DNA of 64,000 bases from positions 426,188 through 490,187 of the forward strand of contig NW_019029008.1 in assembly GCF_002105155.1 (NCBI RefSeq). The letters run 5' to 3'. The stretch is from Lobosporangium transversale (taxonomy: Eukaryota > Mortierellomycota > Mortierellomycetes > Mortierellales > Mortierellaceae). A program made the position numbers and the translations under genes. Shown piece after piece: positions 34,347 through 47,703 of the stretch (the stretch's first letter is position 1; each line of letters begins with the position of its first letter). The notes under the pieces are model-generated. The model ran no database searches. It was given only the letters and a program-made list of their open reading frames with translations, and was not told where the DNA came from.

Positions 34347-35454
34347 GTTTACGATTAAATTCAGTTGAAGATGTGCATGACAAGACTCGTCAACAACCAG
34401 TGGCTTTTGTTCAATACAAGGAAGTTTTGGCCCGGGCGAAGCTCTTTTGCTTTTTTGTTCATGCCGCTTGGGAAAGGTTACAAATATTTTTATTGTGACC
34501 CTTTTCATCACGATCACCTCCATTGTTCTGATTACTGCCGTCCTCGCCCAGTCTCCATTACCATTACTACCCATTGTCATCATAAAATAAATGTTCGACT
34601 TTGACCTGTGTGGTATGTGCATTGTATATCTGTTGATCTGTAGGATTTTTAAAGTTTGTCTAGAAATTCAGGAGCAGGAGACGGAAATAAATACTTGTGT
34701 CTAGCGTCGTGCGCGCTTTGCAGGCGGAGCAGATGACTCTTCCCCGTGGGTTTGTACTTTGCAGGTCTCTCTCCTTGAACCGAACTATATCTTTGTCTTG
34801 TGACTGCAGGGATACTTTGTCTCGATATCCATGAACTATACGATCTCCAATGTCACAAAAGACTTGAAATAAAAAAGATCTCATGGGAGCGCTCTGGGTG
34901 GATATCTCGGATTTCTTTTACCAAAAATACTCTATCCATAAGTTTTAATTTACCAAAAAGAAAATAATAAAAAAAAAGGTCGCGTCTACAATGCATTGGA
35001 GATTTAAATTGTGAACTTTTTGCTTTACTGTCCTAATATTTCTCAGCATGCTCTAAATTTCCGATCTCTTGCTTTTATTCCCTTTTGGATCTTTGCTTTC
35101 GTTGTTTTCATTTATTATATCTACATATTTTTTATATCATCATGGTCGCTACACGTTCCACACATTCGTTGGCATTGTTATTATTATTTTCTTTTATAGT
35201 TGCCTAAAGGAAATGACTTTGCCCAATATTGCAAAGGAGTAACAAGGGCCGAGTGCGAGCCTAGAATGGAAAGAATGAGACATAATCCGTCCTCTATTAA
35301 AGTTGAAGTCCTCTTCTTTCTCTCGTCTTCTTTCATTCACTGCAATATCTTCCGTCTTCAATCCTCTCAACGCTAAACATTGATTGCAACATGAAATGCT
35401 GTTCACATTTGTACACATCTGTCATAAAAGATGGTCCATCCCTATGTCCTCGTT
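34347..35454. other. Upstream region of Dnmt2; no further gene seen
   Basis: Short frames only. The extension of the first Dnmt2 exon upstream to 34622 is open but unlike any Dnmt2 N-terminus and is probably 5' leader. Confidence 0.5.
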
Positions 35455-36080
35455 GAAATATAGCCAGCCGAGACCTCCTGGTCGCTGTAATCGCTCCCCA
35501 AACCATCAGAGATGTCCTACCACTCTTAAAAGTAGGCGCGACGCAATCATATTCGTACTTTTCCTGTATTGTGCGCTAAACTCTTATCTTACAAAAATGC
35601 GGACCAACTTCAAAGGATGGCTCGTCAGACAAAACCACCCGATCCCAGTCTTCTTTAGACCAATTCTTGTATTTTTTAATGAAGTTCAATCGCCTCGCTA
35701 TGTGCTCCGCACTTAAGAATGGTTTAGGGACAGCAACACGGCTGAAAATGCCTAAGGAATGCGGAGCCTCTGCAGCTATCTTACCCACTTTTTTGGGCAA
35801 TAAGTTGGTGATCTCTTGAAGAGTAGCTCTCCTTTTCCTCTTACTACTGCGTGAGTTGCTCCTGGTGTCATCGAGCACTGAGCAGTTTTGGGCGTCTTGG
35901 AATTGGGGCGCGAGCACTGGTCCCCCTTTCATGATATACCTTGATAATGTGATGAACTGCTGATAGGGACACGCCACGGCCATCGACAAGAACTTGAGGG
36001 AGCCCTTTTACTGGGGCTTGGGGTGAGAGTAACCATGGCGTCGAGAATTCATGATCTTTTCCTTGAAGTCCTAGCTCCAC
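35455..36080 (-). pseudogene. Tc1/mariner-type transposase, decayed (copy 2)
   Basis: On the minus strand the HTH part SLSAVHHIIKVYHERGTSAR and IPRRPKLLSAR (about 35990-35870) is followed after a frame change by ATLQEITNLLPKKVGKIAAE, SLGIFSRVAVPKPFLSAEHI and DWDRVVLSDEPSFEVGPHF (second Asp) near 35620. A further segment, SGRTSLMVWGAITATRRSRL, lies at about 35520-35460 after a stop. Copy 1 at 29299 is a close relative and lies in the opposite orientation. Here the MVWG motif that copy 1 has lost is kept. The part containing the third catalytic residue is missing. Confidence 0.8.
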
Positions 36081-36600
36081 TGATTATATCTCTAATAAGA
36101 GGAATGTAGCTCTTCATCCTGTCAAGATATTTCACACGATGGTGTTCGTCCAAATGCACATTGTCATTTGGTTTGAAGCATTTGGGCATTAACTACAAAG
36201 CAGTCTTGATCGTATTCCCTTTCCATTACTAACATTGAATAAAAAAAAAGAACATTAAAAGGAATAACCAAGCTCGAAGGACATTTGAGAAGAGCTTAAT
36301 CCAATGATTTAACTAATCCTGCATTTAATCCTTACCTGATGCTGATGTTGAGGGAGCTATAACCACAATAAGCGTGCTAAGTGAGAGTAGCTATAAGGCA
36401 AAAAGACAAAATACATACATTTGTCTAACCATGAATTCTGAGTCGCTGCTATCATCTCCTTGTCATTTACTGTGGCCATCAAACATTGCTATCATATTAC
36501 ACCCTTTTCCTCGTCATCCTGATTCTTTACTCTGGACGAAGAGTTCCTGTTCCTGTGAGAAAAAACTTTTATTGGCGGCGTAATGTACTGCGCCTTCCAC
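36081..36600. other. No gene seen
   Basis: Short unsupported frames and AT-rich sequence. 36600-36729 is a T/C-rich leader of the next gene. Confidence 0.45.
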
Positions 36601-36729
36601 AAACTATACGTTCATTAATATTATTTGAGTTGTTTCGGACGTGATGTTTCAGATGACGAATCGATTTTGGTTTTATTTTTCCCTTTTTCACTTTTCTTCT
36701 TCACTCCCGCCAAAGTAAAAAAAATTCGA

Positions 36730-37597
36730 ATGCTCGTCATCCCAGAACTCCTTTCCCATCTTGGTCAGTTCCTCGATGTATCAGACCTGGCAGTAGCCTG
36801 CCTTGTCAACAAGACCTGGAACGCGATCTTCACACCACATCTTTATCGTGTCATCGAATTACAAGGCTATGAAAAATGCCTTGACCTAGAGAGGGAGATG
36901 GGATTACAACTTGTCACTCGTATTCATTCAAATCTAGTACGCTATTTAGTTCTGCGGTGTGAGCCCACGGTCGGGAATATGCCGTTCCTTCTGTCTGAAG
37001 AAGGTCAAGAACAAATCCTTGAAGCTGAAAAAATCGAGATAGGAGAGAGCAAACACGGAGGCAAAGACAAAGGCACAGGTAGAGGCAAAGATAGACGCAA
37101 AGGTAGAGGCAAAGGCAGAGGTAAAGGCACCATCAAGGCCAAAGATAAACTTCTACCCAGACCTCAACTTCACTTTCGATTCCAAAAGCTAGAAGAGCTC
37201 GTTCTCTTCTTCACACATAGTGTCAACACACCCGCAGAGACCTGGCCCCGAGTCATGAATCTCCTTTGCCAGAACCCAAACCTTACAAAACTGTACATCT
37301 CTATGAACCTTAGTACATGCTATGTCCCTACCGAATTTCTTCAGACTCTATCACAAGCATGTCCTCGACTGCAAATACTTCATTTAGATGGGGACTTGGA
37401 TGATGAAGCCTTGTCGATTATTGCGGACCAATGTACTCGACTCACGGATTTGAATATGATATTTAATCTGAAGGAATCACCCGTGCCTTTCCATCTTCCA
37501 AGTGCTTCCGCAGTAAGTTTTTTTTTTTTTTTTTTTTTTTTTCTTACATCGTTGCTTCAACTTTGTTACTAACATTTATTTTTATTTTATTTATTTA

Positions 37598-37635
<38 letters not shown>

Positions 37636-38921
37636 AGCCTTATACTCTTAAATATCTCGATCTTTCCACAGAGGAACTTTCATATGACACGAAGTTCGAA
37701 TGGATGAAGAGGTGCCCTGATTTACAATGTATTATACTGCAAGGGCGGGGAGACCTGCCAGAACCTGACTTGACAATGAAGCTCTCTCAACTTTTGTCAG
37801 TTTACTGTCCAATGGTCCATATACTTTACATATCATTTCGCTCTCTATCTGATAAAAACCTAGCCAAGATTCTGGAGAGTTTTAACGGCGATAACAACAA
37901 CAACAATGACAACAACAACAATAACAACTATAACAACGACAACTATAACAACATCACCAATAACAAACCCTATCAGGAAAGGAAACCATTCAATATTATT
38001 AAAAACGCTGACATTGACGCCACCGTCACTTCTACTTCGTCATGTGTTACTCCTTTTACCACTTCCTCCAATAATGCTATTCGAAGAGGTCTCACTAAAC
38101 TCGACGTTCTCTATGCCGCGATTGGGCCATTGACCATGGAAATGCTTTTCCGTTTTCATGCTTTGACATTAACTCATTTAAATATATCCATGTGCATTAC
38201 AGCCGACAGTTACATGGCTCTTTTGGCACTTACCACATTTCCTCATTTGCTCACGTTGGAGGCACGGTTCATAAAAGCGCATCATATCTTTGGCTTCCAA
38301 GACGATGACCCTATCGTCATGAATACTGGTAACAGCAGCATCAACAGCAGGAAGGTACTTAGACCTATACAACCCATCTGTACCAACCTGCGTGCCTTCA
38401 ATGTTTTTATTTGTGGATTAGCTGGGAGACCTCTTTCATGGCATCATGCTATTTATTGTGTTCTCAGTAAGCTGCGACATTTGGAATATCTAAATGTCTC
38501 TCCTGGACAATCTATCATGATGCTAGGGGTGCTTCATCAGGAAGCAAGCAAACGTGAACCTTCATTGGATCATATTTGCTTTGAATCATTATTAGAACAA
38601 CGAAAGGAGTTTTCTGTGGATGGATTGGCTGTACGATTAGAAGCTGGTTTGGGTGAACTGAGGGTGCTGAGGAAGATGAACGAGTTTAACTTTATGGAGT
38701 TGGATCAGGTCATGGGCCTTCAAGATGTGTGCTGGATGGTAGATGCTTGGCCATGGATAGCATCGATCTATGGATGGTTCCATACTGATAGGTCCAGCCA
38801 TGCCGCACTAAGAAAGGTCTTGATACAATATGGCATTGAAACCAAATCTATCGGCACAGGATATGGGAGCGCTAACTTTGACTATGATGATGAACTCACT
38901 GATAGCTATAATGGTGGATGA
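36730..38921 (+). CDS. F-box / leucine-rich-repeat protein, substrate adaptor of an SCF ubiquitin ligase
   Basis: Exons 36730-37512 and 37638-38921, phase 0, give 688 aa. The ATG at 36730 puts the F-box at residues 1-45 (IPELLSHLGQFLDVSDLAVA, CLVNKTWNAIFTPHLYR), which would bind Skp1. An upstream in-frame ATG at 36625 adds only low-complexity residues. After a basic insert (KGTGRGKDRRKGRGKGRGKG, residues ~115-135) come irregular LRRs such as NLLCQNPNLTKLYISMNL, ACPRLQILHLDGDLDDEALS and YTLKYLDLSTEEL. An Asn-rich insert (37890-37970) follows, then more repeats (LTHLNISMC, LRHLEYLNVS). This F-box/LRR architecture is multi-copy in Mortierella-like fungi, and a decayed member lies in the palindrome arms. 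The intron is full of A/T homopolymers. The substrate cannot be predicted. Confidence 0.85.
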
Positions 38922-39058
38922 AGACCAACCATTTAATGGTTACTAAGGAAAAGAAAAGAAACCATTTCACCCTTACAAAATAAAAGCAAAAAAAAATTTT
39001 TTTATACATCTTTTTATTTATTTAAAATTTTACTTTTTATAAATTTATAAACATTTTT

Positions 39059-42000
39059 TTAAACGTTCAAGCTCCCTGGAGAGTTCATTCTAGCCCATCG
39101 TCTTTTCACCATCTCTTGAGGAGAGTACTTTGATTCATCTTCGTCTTCTTCTTCGTCACCGTACATGCCGTCACCATCCTGTGAAGTAATCACAAGACTC
39201 TCCTTCTGTTCATCTTCCTCTGTTTTCTTCGCTTTGCCCTTATCTGCCCGTCCATTCTCATGCTTGTGCTGAGAAGTTGGACCATCAGCAGCAGCAGAAT
39301 CATTGTCATTGTTTGTAGTTGATGGTTGGTGATGGCCAGTTGCTGTAGGGATATTGGGGGGTTGTTGTGTTTCTGCAGAGGGCGATGTGATAGATGCGGT
39401 AGATGTGGACGTGGATGTAGGCGTAGGAGCTTGCTCGGGTTGACTTACTCCTACTAATCCTACATTGGATATTAATTGCAAGCCAACTTGTGATGTTGAA
39501 GTAACATTGACACTTCTACCACCACTGCTGTTACTATTACCATTACCATCATTCAATCCAGCACCGACACCTCTACTGCCAAACATCCTATCTATAGCTG
39601 ATGATGAGGATGATGATGAAGACGATGATGATGAACCTGACAGCACTGTGGTGGGGGGAATGGTGGGGCTCGGAAGATCTACAGGCTCACTTCTGATAGG
39701 TGTTCCTTCTGGTGGTAGAATCCCTAAAACACGGTTCAAGGAGCTCACGCTTTGTGCAATCTGTGCTTCCACAGCCTGTAATACACGAAGACGTTCTTGA
39801 AGACCACGTCTTGTATTCTCTTCTAGATACTTCAATTGCTCATCTGTTAGTGCATCCAATGGTGTTAATGGAATCTCATTGATTGCTGGATGAACTCCTG
39901 ACTGATTCAATCCTGCAGAAATAGGTGGCGGTGGTGGTGTTGTTGTTGTTGAAGAGGAACCAGCTGTTCCTTGGTTTTCACTAACTGCTGCTTCATTAGA
40001 TCCAGGTTGTTGCTGAGAAGAACTTGCTCTTGACCCAGCCTGAGCTTCTTGTTGGTTATGGCGACCAGCACCAGCTCTTGCCCCAACAGGGAACAGAGGG
40101 ATGAATCCGGGGATAGGATGCATCACATTAGGGATCGAATAGTGAGGGATATAGTTGGCTTGACCCATCGGCGCTGCATTGAAACCAGTTCCAGCTGGTG
40201 TATTCGTCGTTGTTGTAGAATTTACTCCTGATCCTGATCCTGGTCCTGATCTTGGTCCTGTTGTTGATGTCGCTGCTGGTGCCTGTACGCCTGCTCCTCC
40301 ACCCTGTGGAATCGCTCCTGGAAAACCGCCTGCCATTTGTTGAGGATGCCAGCCGGCCAAAGGATACTGTCCCTGAGGTGCAAAGAAAGGATACCCTCCC
40401 ATACCATGGTTCGGTAAGAATGCTCCATGTGCTCCCCCTCCTGGTACCTGGGGAGCGTTATTATTCCCAAAATTACCGAACCCTCCAGGGACTGCACCTT
40501 GTTGTCCTGCTCCAGGACCAGCAGCCGCTCCTGCACCTTGAGCTGCATCGCCGGCTGCTTGTTGGACAGGTGTTGGGGCCGGTGTCGGTGGATCTAAAAC
40601 AAGGCGACGGCTATGGGAGGGCAAAAGAAAAAGCGCATCAGCATTATCTAGGAGCTATTTGAAACTATCCTATTTATAAAAGTTTTTTTTTTTTTTTTTT
40701 TTTTTTACTTACCAAGTAGGGCAACTTTGCTGTCGCTCCAACCAACTCTTAAGACAATGAAAGTGGAAGATATGACCACATGGAAGTTTCTTGGGTACAT
40801 TTGTGCTGGATCCTGTTGGACGTGTGTTGCTAGCAGGTCGTGCTTGTTGTTGTGCTCCTGCTGCTGCTGGCGCCGGTGCTGTTGTTCCTGCTGCGTTTTG
40901 TCCAGCTGGGGCATTCGAATGATGTCCAACCATCTCTTCACGGCAAATGATACAAATGGGGTCGCTAAGGGCGGCCAATTCAGCAGGTGAAGCATCTGGA
41001 TAACGTTCATTCATATTTCGAGTTGCTTTTCGGTACTGGATAAGATCTTTACACTTTTGAAGGAAGGATCGCATGGTCATGTAGACATCTCGGATAATAT
41101 GCAGAGGCAAGCCGTAGCACACCAAGATCACCATGAAGAACAAGAGATACGTCACAAGCTTCACAAAATCTGCAACCAGATCAAGGTAGAACAAAAGCAT
41201 AGACTTGTTCTCCCAGGGATCCTCCGTTCGCATGTCGATTGTATGGAGTACATATTTTCCAAAAGAAGCCATTAAGCTGGTGGCAAGCAGAGTGTACTAT
41301 TGACACAAAAAAAAAAAAAAAAAAAAAAAAAAAATAGTGGATACCATGGCATTGAATTGTAATGATTAGATTTTTTTTTTAAAGAGAGAGAACATTGATA
41401 ACCATTGGAAATATATAAAAAAAAAAATAAAAAAAAAAACTCACCTCAAAACCAAACATGATCATCATATTAGGGCCTTTAAGGGTCACAATGTTGACAG
41501 CATGATAGACAAGAAGAACGTCTAGACTCACGAGCATTGCAATCATTGTCACCATCCTGACATGAAACGATAGAGGAATTTCGGGGGATTGTTCCATCTG
41601 TTGTGTAATGATAAGGAGAAGAAAAAAGTAATATCTTAGTACTCTAATGAAATGTTGTTGTTGTTGTTTCTTTTTTTTTTAAACTCTTAAGATACTTACC
41701 GAATCTACACGATCCATACACAGCCAATGGAATACTTTCAGGAATAACAATACTGTGAACATGACCACGAAGCGCGTATCAAATTCATCCTTAAAAATTG
41801 TCATCGCTAAACACGTCTCTGTCACTGCATACCAGGCACGTTCGTACAAGTGCTTTGGAATGCATATAAATTAAAACAAACAAACAAACAAAAAAGTATC
41901 AATATCATTGACTATTGACCATAACGCACATAAAAAAGATTACAAGCTAGCATGGCTGTACGAATATGACATCAATCAACTTCTCCTCCATTACCTCGAC

Positions 42001-42390
42001 TTCGAGTGTCCTAAGGTTGCCAAAAAAGATGATTTGAACTAATTGTCCTGCAATGATGGTCAAGAATAAGCCAAGATTGAGGATAATCTAATGGAAAGTA
42101 AAAAAAAAAAAAAAAAAAAAAAAAGAGAGAGAAAGAAAAGCACGTCGATAGATTGGTTACTATTTTTCAAAAATGTTGCTTCTTCATTATGGGTTTTACC
42201 ATTCCCACAATCTGCTTTATACGCTCCAATTGCGCCCTATACACCTTATACACCTTACCATCATACAGGCATTGGACCGATAGAGGTAAATACATGCTGC
42301 ATAGAAATTACTTCGCTGTGCAAATGCATTGGCTATTACTGCTCCCGCAAGAAGGGTACTGATGGCTCCATAGACTGCCAAACGTGCCAT
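39059..42390 (-). CDS. HRD1: ER-membrane RING E3 ubiquitin ligase Hrd1/synoviolin
   Basis: Six minus-strand exons, 42390-42259, 42087-41995, 41852-41700, 41597-41445, 41296-40713 and 40610-39059, are phase-consistent and give 888 aa. Hrd1 ubiquitinates misfolded ER proteins for ERAD and forms the retrotranslocation channel. The N-terminal ~250 residues show the family's multi-span membrane region with GAISTLLAGAVIANAFAQRS, NFYAACIYLYRSN, HLYERAWYAVTETCLAMTIF and the signature DSMEQSPEIPLSFHVRM. The RING-H2 begins at about residue 290 with DPICIICREEM and ends with CGHIFHFHCLKSWLERQQSC followed by PTCR, joined across the last splice. The loop between CIIC and CGH is expanded by an Ala/Pro/Thr-rich insert to about 54 residues. 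A long Gly/Gln/Pro/Ser-rich tail follows, ending in an acidic patch. It is tail-to-tail with the F-box/LRR gene (137-bp gap). Confidence 0.95.
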
Positions 42391-43101
42391 CCTGAAAGTT
42401 ATCAAACAATATTCTGACGTCTTTAAGAAGAAAAAGATTTTTTTTTTCCTTTGACCACTTTTTCCTTTTTTTTTTTTTTTTTTTAGTCCCGGGTATATCA
42501 AGAGAGGGAAGGGGAAAAAAAAGTCCCTATTGAGTTGTCTCTTTGTTCTCGTCCGTCCGTTTGTTCACTCGTTGTTGTCGTTAAAAGGTTTTGGCGATGT
42601 AATGTAATGTTGATCTGTTAAGCACAAGGTGGCATGTGCACACTATTTGAATTTAGAAAAAAAGGTCGAGTGCCCTGTCCTTTTAGTCCTTTGGTTTGGT
42701 TTAGTTCAAGTTCCTCTAGGCTTCTGTTGATAGGGCGATAAAGTCTTTGGAAGAAAAGAAAAGAAAGAGATGATAGATTTAAAGAGAAGGAATGAAATGG
42801 TGGCAGAGAGAGAGAGAGAGTGTGTGTGTGGGAGAGAGGAGAGAGGATTGGAATGACGGTGATGTGACGGCGATATTTTATTGCGAATGGGATTGTGCCA
42901 CCTTTTTATGTTCAAATGAAATGTTCACACAACACATCATCAAATGAAAAAAAAATGGGCTCAACTTTTTGCATTGGGAAACACTACATTGCTATGCTAC
43001 ATTTGCTACACATGTCATATTCATGCTATCGATTATCTTTTTAATTTTTCTTTTTTTTTATTTTTCTTCAGAAATGCACTGAAAAACAAAGAAATCACGG
43101 A
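42391..43101. promoter_or_regulatory. Intergenic region upstream of Hrd1
   Basis: It contains a T run (42466-42484), a (GA)n-(GT)n microsatellite at 42805-42830 and the 3' flank of the muniscin gene. No TATA box or gene is evident. Confidence 0.4.
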
Positions 43102-46100
43102 TTATGCCATGGCCAGGTACCGACCAGACTGAACCTGCAGCCTAATTGATCCTAGCGCACTGTCTTCTTTTTCTTTCTCCTGTTTCTGTCCTCCTTGTTC
43201 TTGTTCTTGTTCTTGTTCTTGTCCCTGTTCTAAAGGCGCTCTTGTCAGATGAACTTTCACATCCGATAACAGCCTGCCTTGTACTCTAAACTTGACAGCT
43301 GCCGGGTTCGGCTGGCTTGCTGCCCCTGATGGATTCATCTCAAATCTTGCCATCAACTTGTGAGGCTCCAGCGATGTACTACTCATCACAATATTATCCA
43401 CATCCCACAACATCTTCCCTGAATCCTTATTCCAAATACCTCCTGGCCTAGATTGTGCATTCAATACCTCCCCTGTCACTGGTACCAAGAATGAAAGCTC
43501 ACTCAATTGAGCTGGAGTATTGTTGTCATTGTTATTGCTGTTATTACTATTATCTCCAGTTCCTTCCTGCTCTTCTAATGATGGTAATGGTGTAGGTTGG
43601 ATCAATCTGCATTGCATATTAACCTTATAATTGACCAATAGTGAAGTCTGTTTTGGCTCAATCCTCCATGCTGGTTGTACTATTAATGGAATCATCGTCC
43701 TGGCTTCCTCCTCTGTGGTCCGGACTTGGTATTTTAACACTGCAACCCCTTGTCCCTGCACAAGTGCCTGCGTTAATGCCTCTAAGTCGACCCAGAACGA
43801 TCCTTCAGCCCCCTCTACAGCTGTCAGGTACGTCTGATTAGGAATGTATCTCTCCAATGTCTGCAAATGATCGAGTCGTAACAATGCCTTTGTGGGTTGT
43901 CCCTCATTGACTTCAGTGCCTTCTTGATTCAAAATCACCTCTCCTGTTACCAAAATCTTCACTACTTCTCCTGCTTGAGTATGGGCATGCACTTTCTCAA
44001 CCACAGAGACTATCCATGTCCGTTCTTGACCAGCTCCTGGCACCGACCCCCCATTCGCATGCGTTGCTGCGATTGGTGATGTAGGCGCAGAGGTCCCCAT
44101 AGGATGGAAGGACTCTTGGTCACTTGTAGGAGGCTGTTGTCCAGTCCCTGAAGATGTTACTGGAGCTAGTGATGATGGCACTACCAATCCAGATCCATTA
44201 ATGAGTGGCAACGGAGGCGTAGGTGGAATAGAACTGTTATTATTTAATCCTGATGACAGGCTCAATGTGTTTGCGCGCGACATTCCTGGAGTGAAAGCAG
44301 CACTTGGTTGAAGATGCGATGAAGATGAATTGAACAAGACTCGTGATGATGGCGAGCTCAAGGAGTGGGGCGTGGATGAACCATCTCGATCGGATGCGAA
44401 CGCGCCTGACAGAGGTGGGGATTGAAACGAATTGTTCAGGCCAGAGAGCGAGTCCTCTGACTGGTACATGCTCCTGACCTCTCTTCTTCCTGGATGTCGT
44501 CGGACAACAGTCTTGCTCTGCTTCAGAGTAGAGGTGACTCTTTCGAGAGCAGCACGAACCTCGTCATTGCTCTCGTTGACAGTATCATGCTTAATTTCCA
44601 TCTGCATCCTGGGTCCTTGTGAAAAACTAATTGAGTGGAGCAAAAACAAGATAAAGGCCGTTTCTTTAAGTTTAGAATGATCTTTTTAACCCTTTTAGAC
44701 ATGCTTTCATTCACTTTTAAACACTCTGATTTTTTTTTTCTTCGAACCTGCTAGTTTCAGAGCGTTCATCATCACAGTTACTGCTCATGCCTGCATCCGA
44801 CCAAGGCCCATGATCTGGAGGAGGGATAGAGAATCCCTCCGAGTCTACCTGAGGCTGAGATTGACGTGATCACGTTAGATTTGTTGAGTCCATTTCTTCT
44901 CAATATGACTCATCACATTATTATATGATGGACGTTTAATTAATTGACACTTACAGCTTCACCTGTGCTTCCGAGAATATTGGATCCTGTGCGTGTATGT
45001 TCCTGAATGTCGACCATGCTGGCAGCCTTTGACTTTGGTACTGAGATATCTGTAGAAAACGATACATTACTCAATTGGCTGCCTCCTGTCATGCCCCGCT
45101 TATGCGTTCCATTGGATCGACGTGGTTCGATGCTTGAAGCTAAAGAAAATGAAAGGGAAAAATAACAGTAATAATTATTATTAGGCCGTATCGTTCTTTC
45201 GTCGTTCATCAAGATTTTTTTTTTAAAAAAAAAATTCACAAAAGATTCGCTTCTTACCATCGCCATTGCCTGGATATGAAATGCCAGAGGTGATAGATCC
45301 ACCATCACGTACAGAAAGTGCTACACTCATCAAAAGAAAATAAATAGATTTCTGTCAACTCATGTCCATTTTCGGTTTTTCCTGTCAGTTTTTTTTTTAA
45401 GCTTTCTCTTCCATTTTCCTTACAATGCATGTTGGAAGAGGCTTCAGATGAAAAGAGTTCCATATCCATGACTGGCTCAAACTCTGCAACCGATGTTGAT
45501 GTGCGTCCAGACATCTAAGGAGGAGTAGGATTTAAAAATGTCTTTTTTCGTTTAGTACTGGACAATTAATAAAAAAAAAAAATCCATGAAAAAGGTGTAT
45601 CCTGTCCATCAGATCTCGTCCTGAGATATATCTCAAATCTTACTTCTGCAATCTGAAGAACAATTTCTGTCTGGATGGCCTCAAATGCAGAGACCATCTG
45701 CTTCAAATGCTCTAACCGACTCTGATCCACTGATTGGCATTTCTAATTGAAAGAAAAAAAAAAAGTGAGTGCGTAGTCAGGATGTTGTAAAGGAAACAAA
45801 TAACAAGGCATTATGTGAATCATGGTGACATTAAAAAAAAATATGTATATAATATATTTCCATACCTGTAAAAGCTCGGGACCTTCCATACGCCATGCAG
45901 TCTTTGTGCTTTCGAGTTGCATACTGTACTCTATTAACTTTTGCTCTATAAAAAAAATAAAAAATAAAAAGCTCTCATTAACACAAACATTCGCCCATCA
46001 TTAAACCTGTTATTCCAGTTTACATTGGAAAATAAAACAAAATAAAAATAAAAAAAAAGAGAAAGAGAGAGAGATAGCTTTTTTTTTTTTTTACTTCTTT

Positions 46101-47658
46101 GTCTTTTTTTTTTTTTTTTTTTTCCTTTCTTCTTGATCTTTCTTATCGTTCTTTAATTGCTCTTTCTTTCTTTCTTTCTTTCATTATTGTTACACGGATA
46201 ATCTGATCGTAATAAGGAATCATCCAGTCATTGTTATTATTGTCATTGTTGTTGTAGTTGTTGATGTTGATATTGATGTGAATAAATAAAAAATAAAAAT
46301 AAATGATCACTCACCTGCGGCCTCTCCTTTCTTTCCAGAGACCTTTTCAAGAGTCTTTTTGTACTTTGCAACCTTGGCTTGCTTCTCATCAAATTCTTTT
46401 GCGATCCGCATGCAACTTGCTTCAGCCTTGATTTGATAATAATAATAATAATATTGTTATTAATATTATTATAAATTCAGACGATTAGAGTTAATGACAA
46501 ATATATACTAAAATTAATTAAAAAAATGATTATTAAAGAATTAAAAATAAAAATAAAAAAGCCGTTACCATAGTCAAATGCTGCCATTCTGAATGGGTCT
46601 TTGTGAATTCTCGCAGTGGCCGTTCAATCTCATTTGTGATTCGGAGCGAGAATTGATTATGCAAACTGGCTAGCTCCGAAGTCTCTGCATTTAACTTTTC
46701 CCAAGGTGCAGTGAACGTTCTAGATAAGATAAAAAATATCCCCCAAAAGGTCTTTGCTTTAATTTCCCGCTCTTTCTTTTTCCCTGGTCTGCATGCTAGA
46801 AAATAGACGGAGCAGAATTACGTTACCCTAGTGCCTGAGTGTCGGTGACAAAATGTTTTTGGAATGCTTTCGTGATATTTTTGGCATACATGTCCTCAAT
46901 GTGCGCGCTTTGAAGATATATAAAAGGTATCGCAATTCAAGTATAATGTGGTACGTACACATAGTAAAAAGTACGATAATAATGGTAAATAGTAAACTGG
47001 CATGAGCAATGACAATTATGGGGGTTTCTCTTCTTTATGCATACTGACAGGAGTAAGTCAGGGTTACAGAGTAAAAAAATATATATATTCGTGTGCACAA
47101 TTGCATAATTGCATAATTTGAGGGTGGAAAACTCTCCTTCCTTACCGTTCCTTGAAGTAATTGGCAAGTTGTTCATGTAGTGCTTTGGCCCGTCGAAGAC
47201 GTGTTTGCACTGCTTCCAGACCATCCTGTGGTCTTTCAGTCTATCCAAGTGAAAGCGAAAGAAAGGAAGGACGGAAGCAAAGGAAGGAAGAGAACGAGAA
47301 AAGGCACTTTAATATTTTGTTTTTTAAAATAAAATATATGAAAATAAAGCAAAGTAAAAGGCACAGACATGGGTAAAAATAAAAAGTAAACAGTGCGAGT
47401 CGTTCCAAGGTTTGTCATATTATGCCGTTATGCCAAAGGGGATTGGGCAGAATGCATTAACGGTGTGTCAAGTGGTCATGGTCATAGTCGTAGTCGTGCA
47501 AATAAGCATTTTATGTATTATCGGTGTGAGTGAGACTGAAAAGTTGTTGTGTGAGGTTATTAATAAAAGTAAAAAAGATGTCTCATCAGGAACATGTCCA
47601 TTTGTAAATGCAAGAAATGTATCCTGTGGGCCTTATTTTGCTGCTATTTCTATTTCCA

Positions 47659-47703
<45 letters not shown>

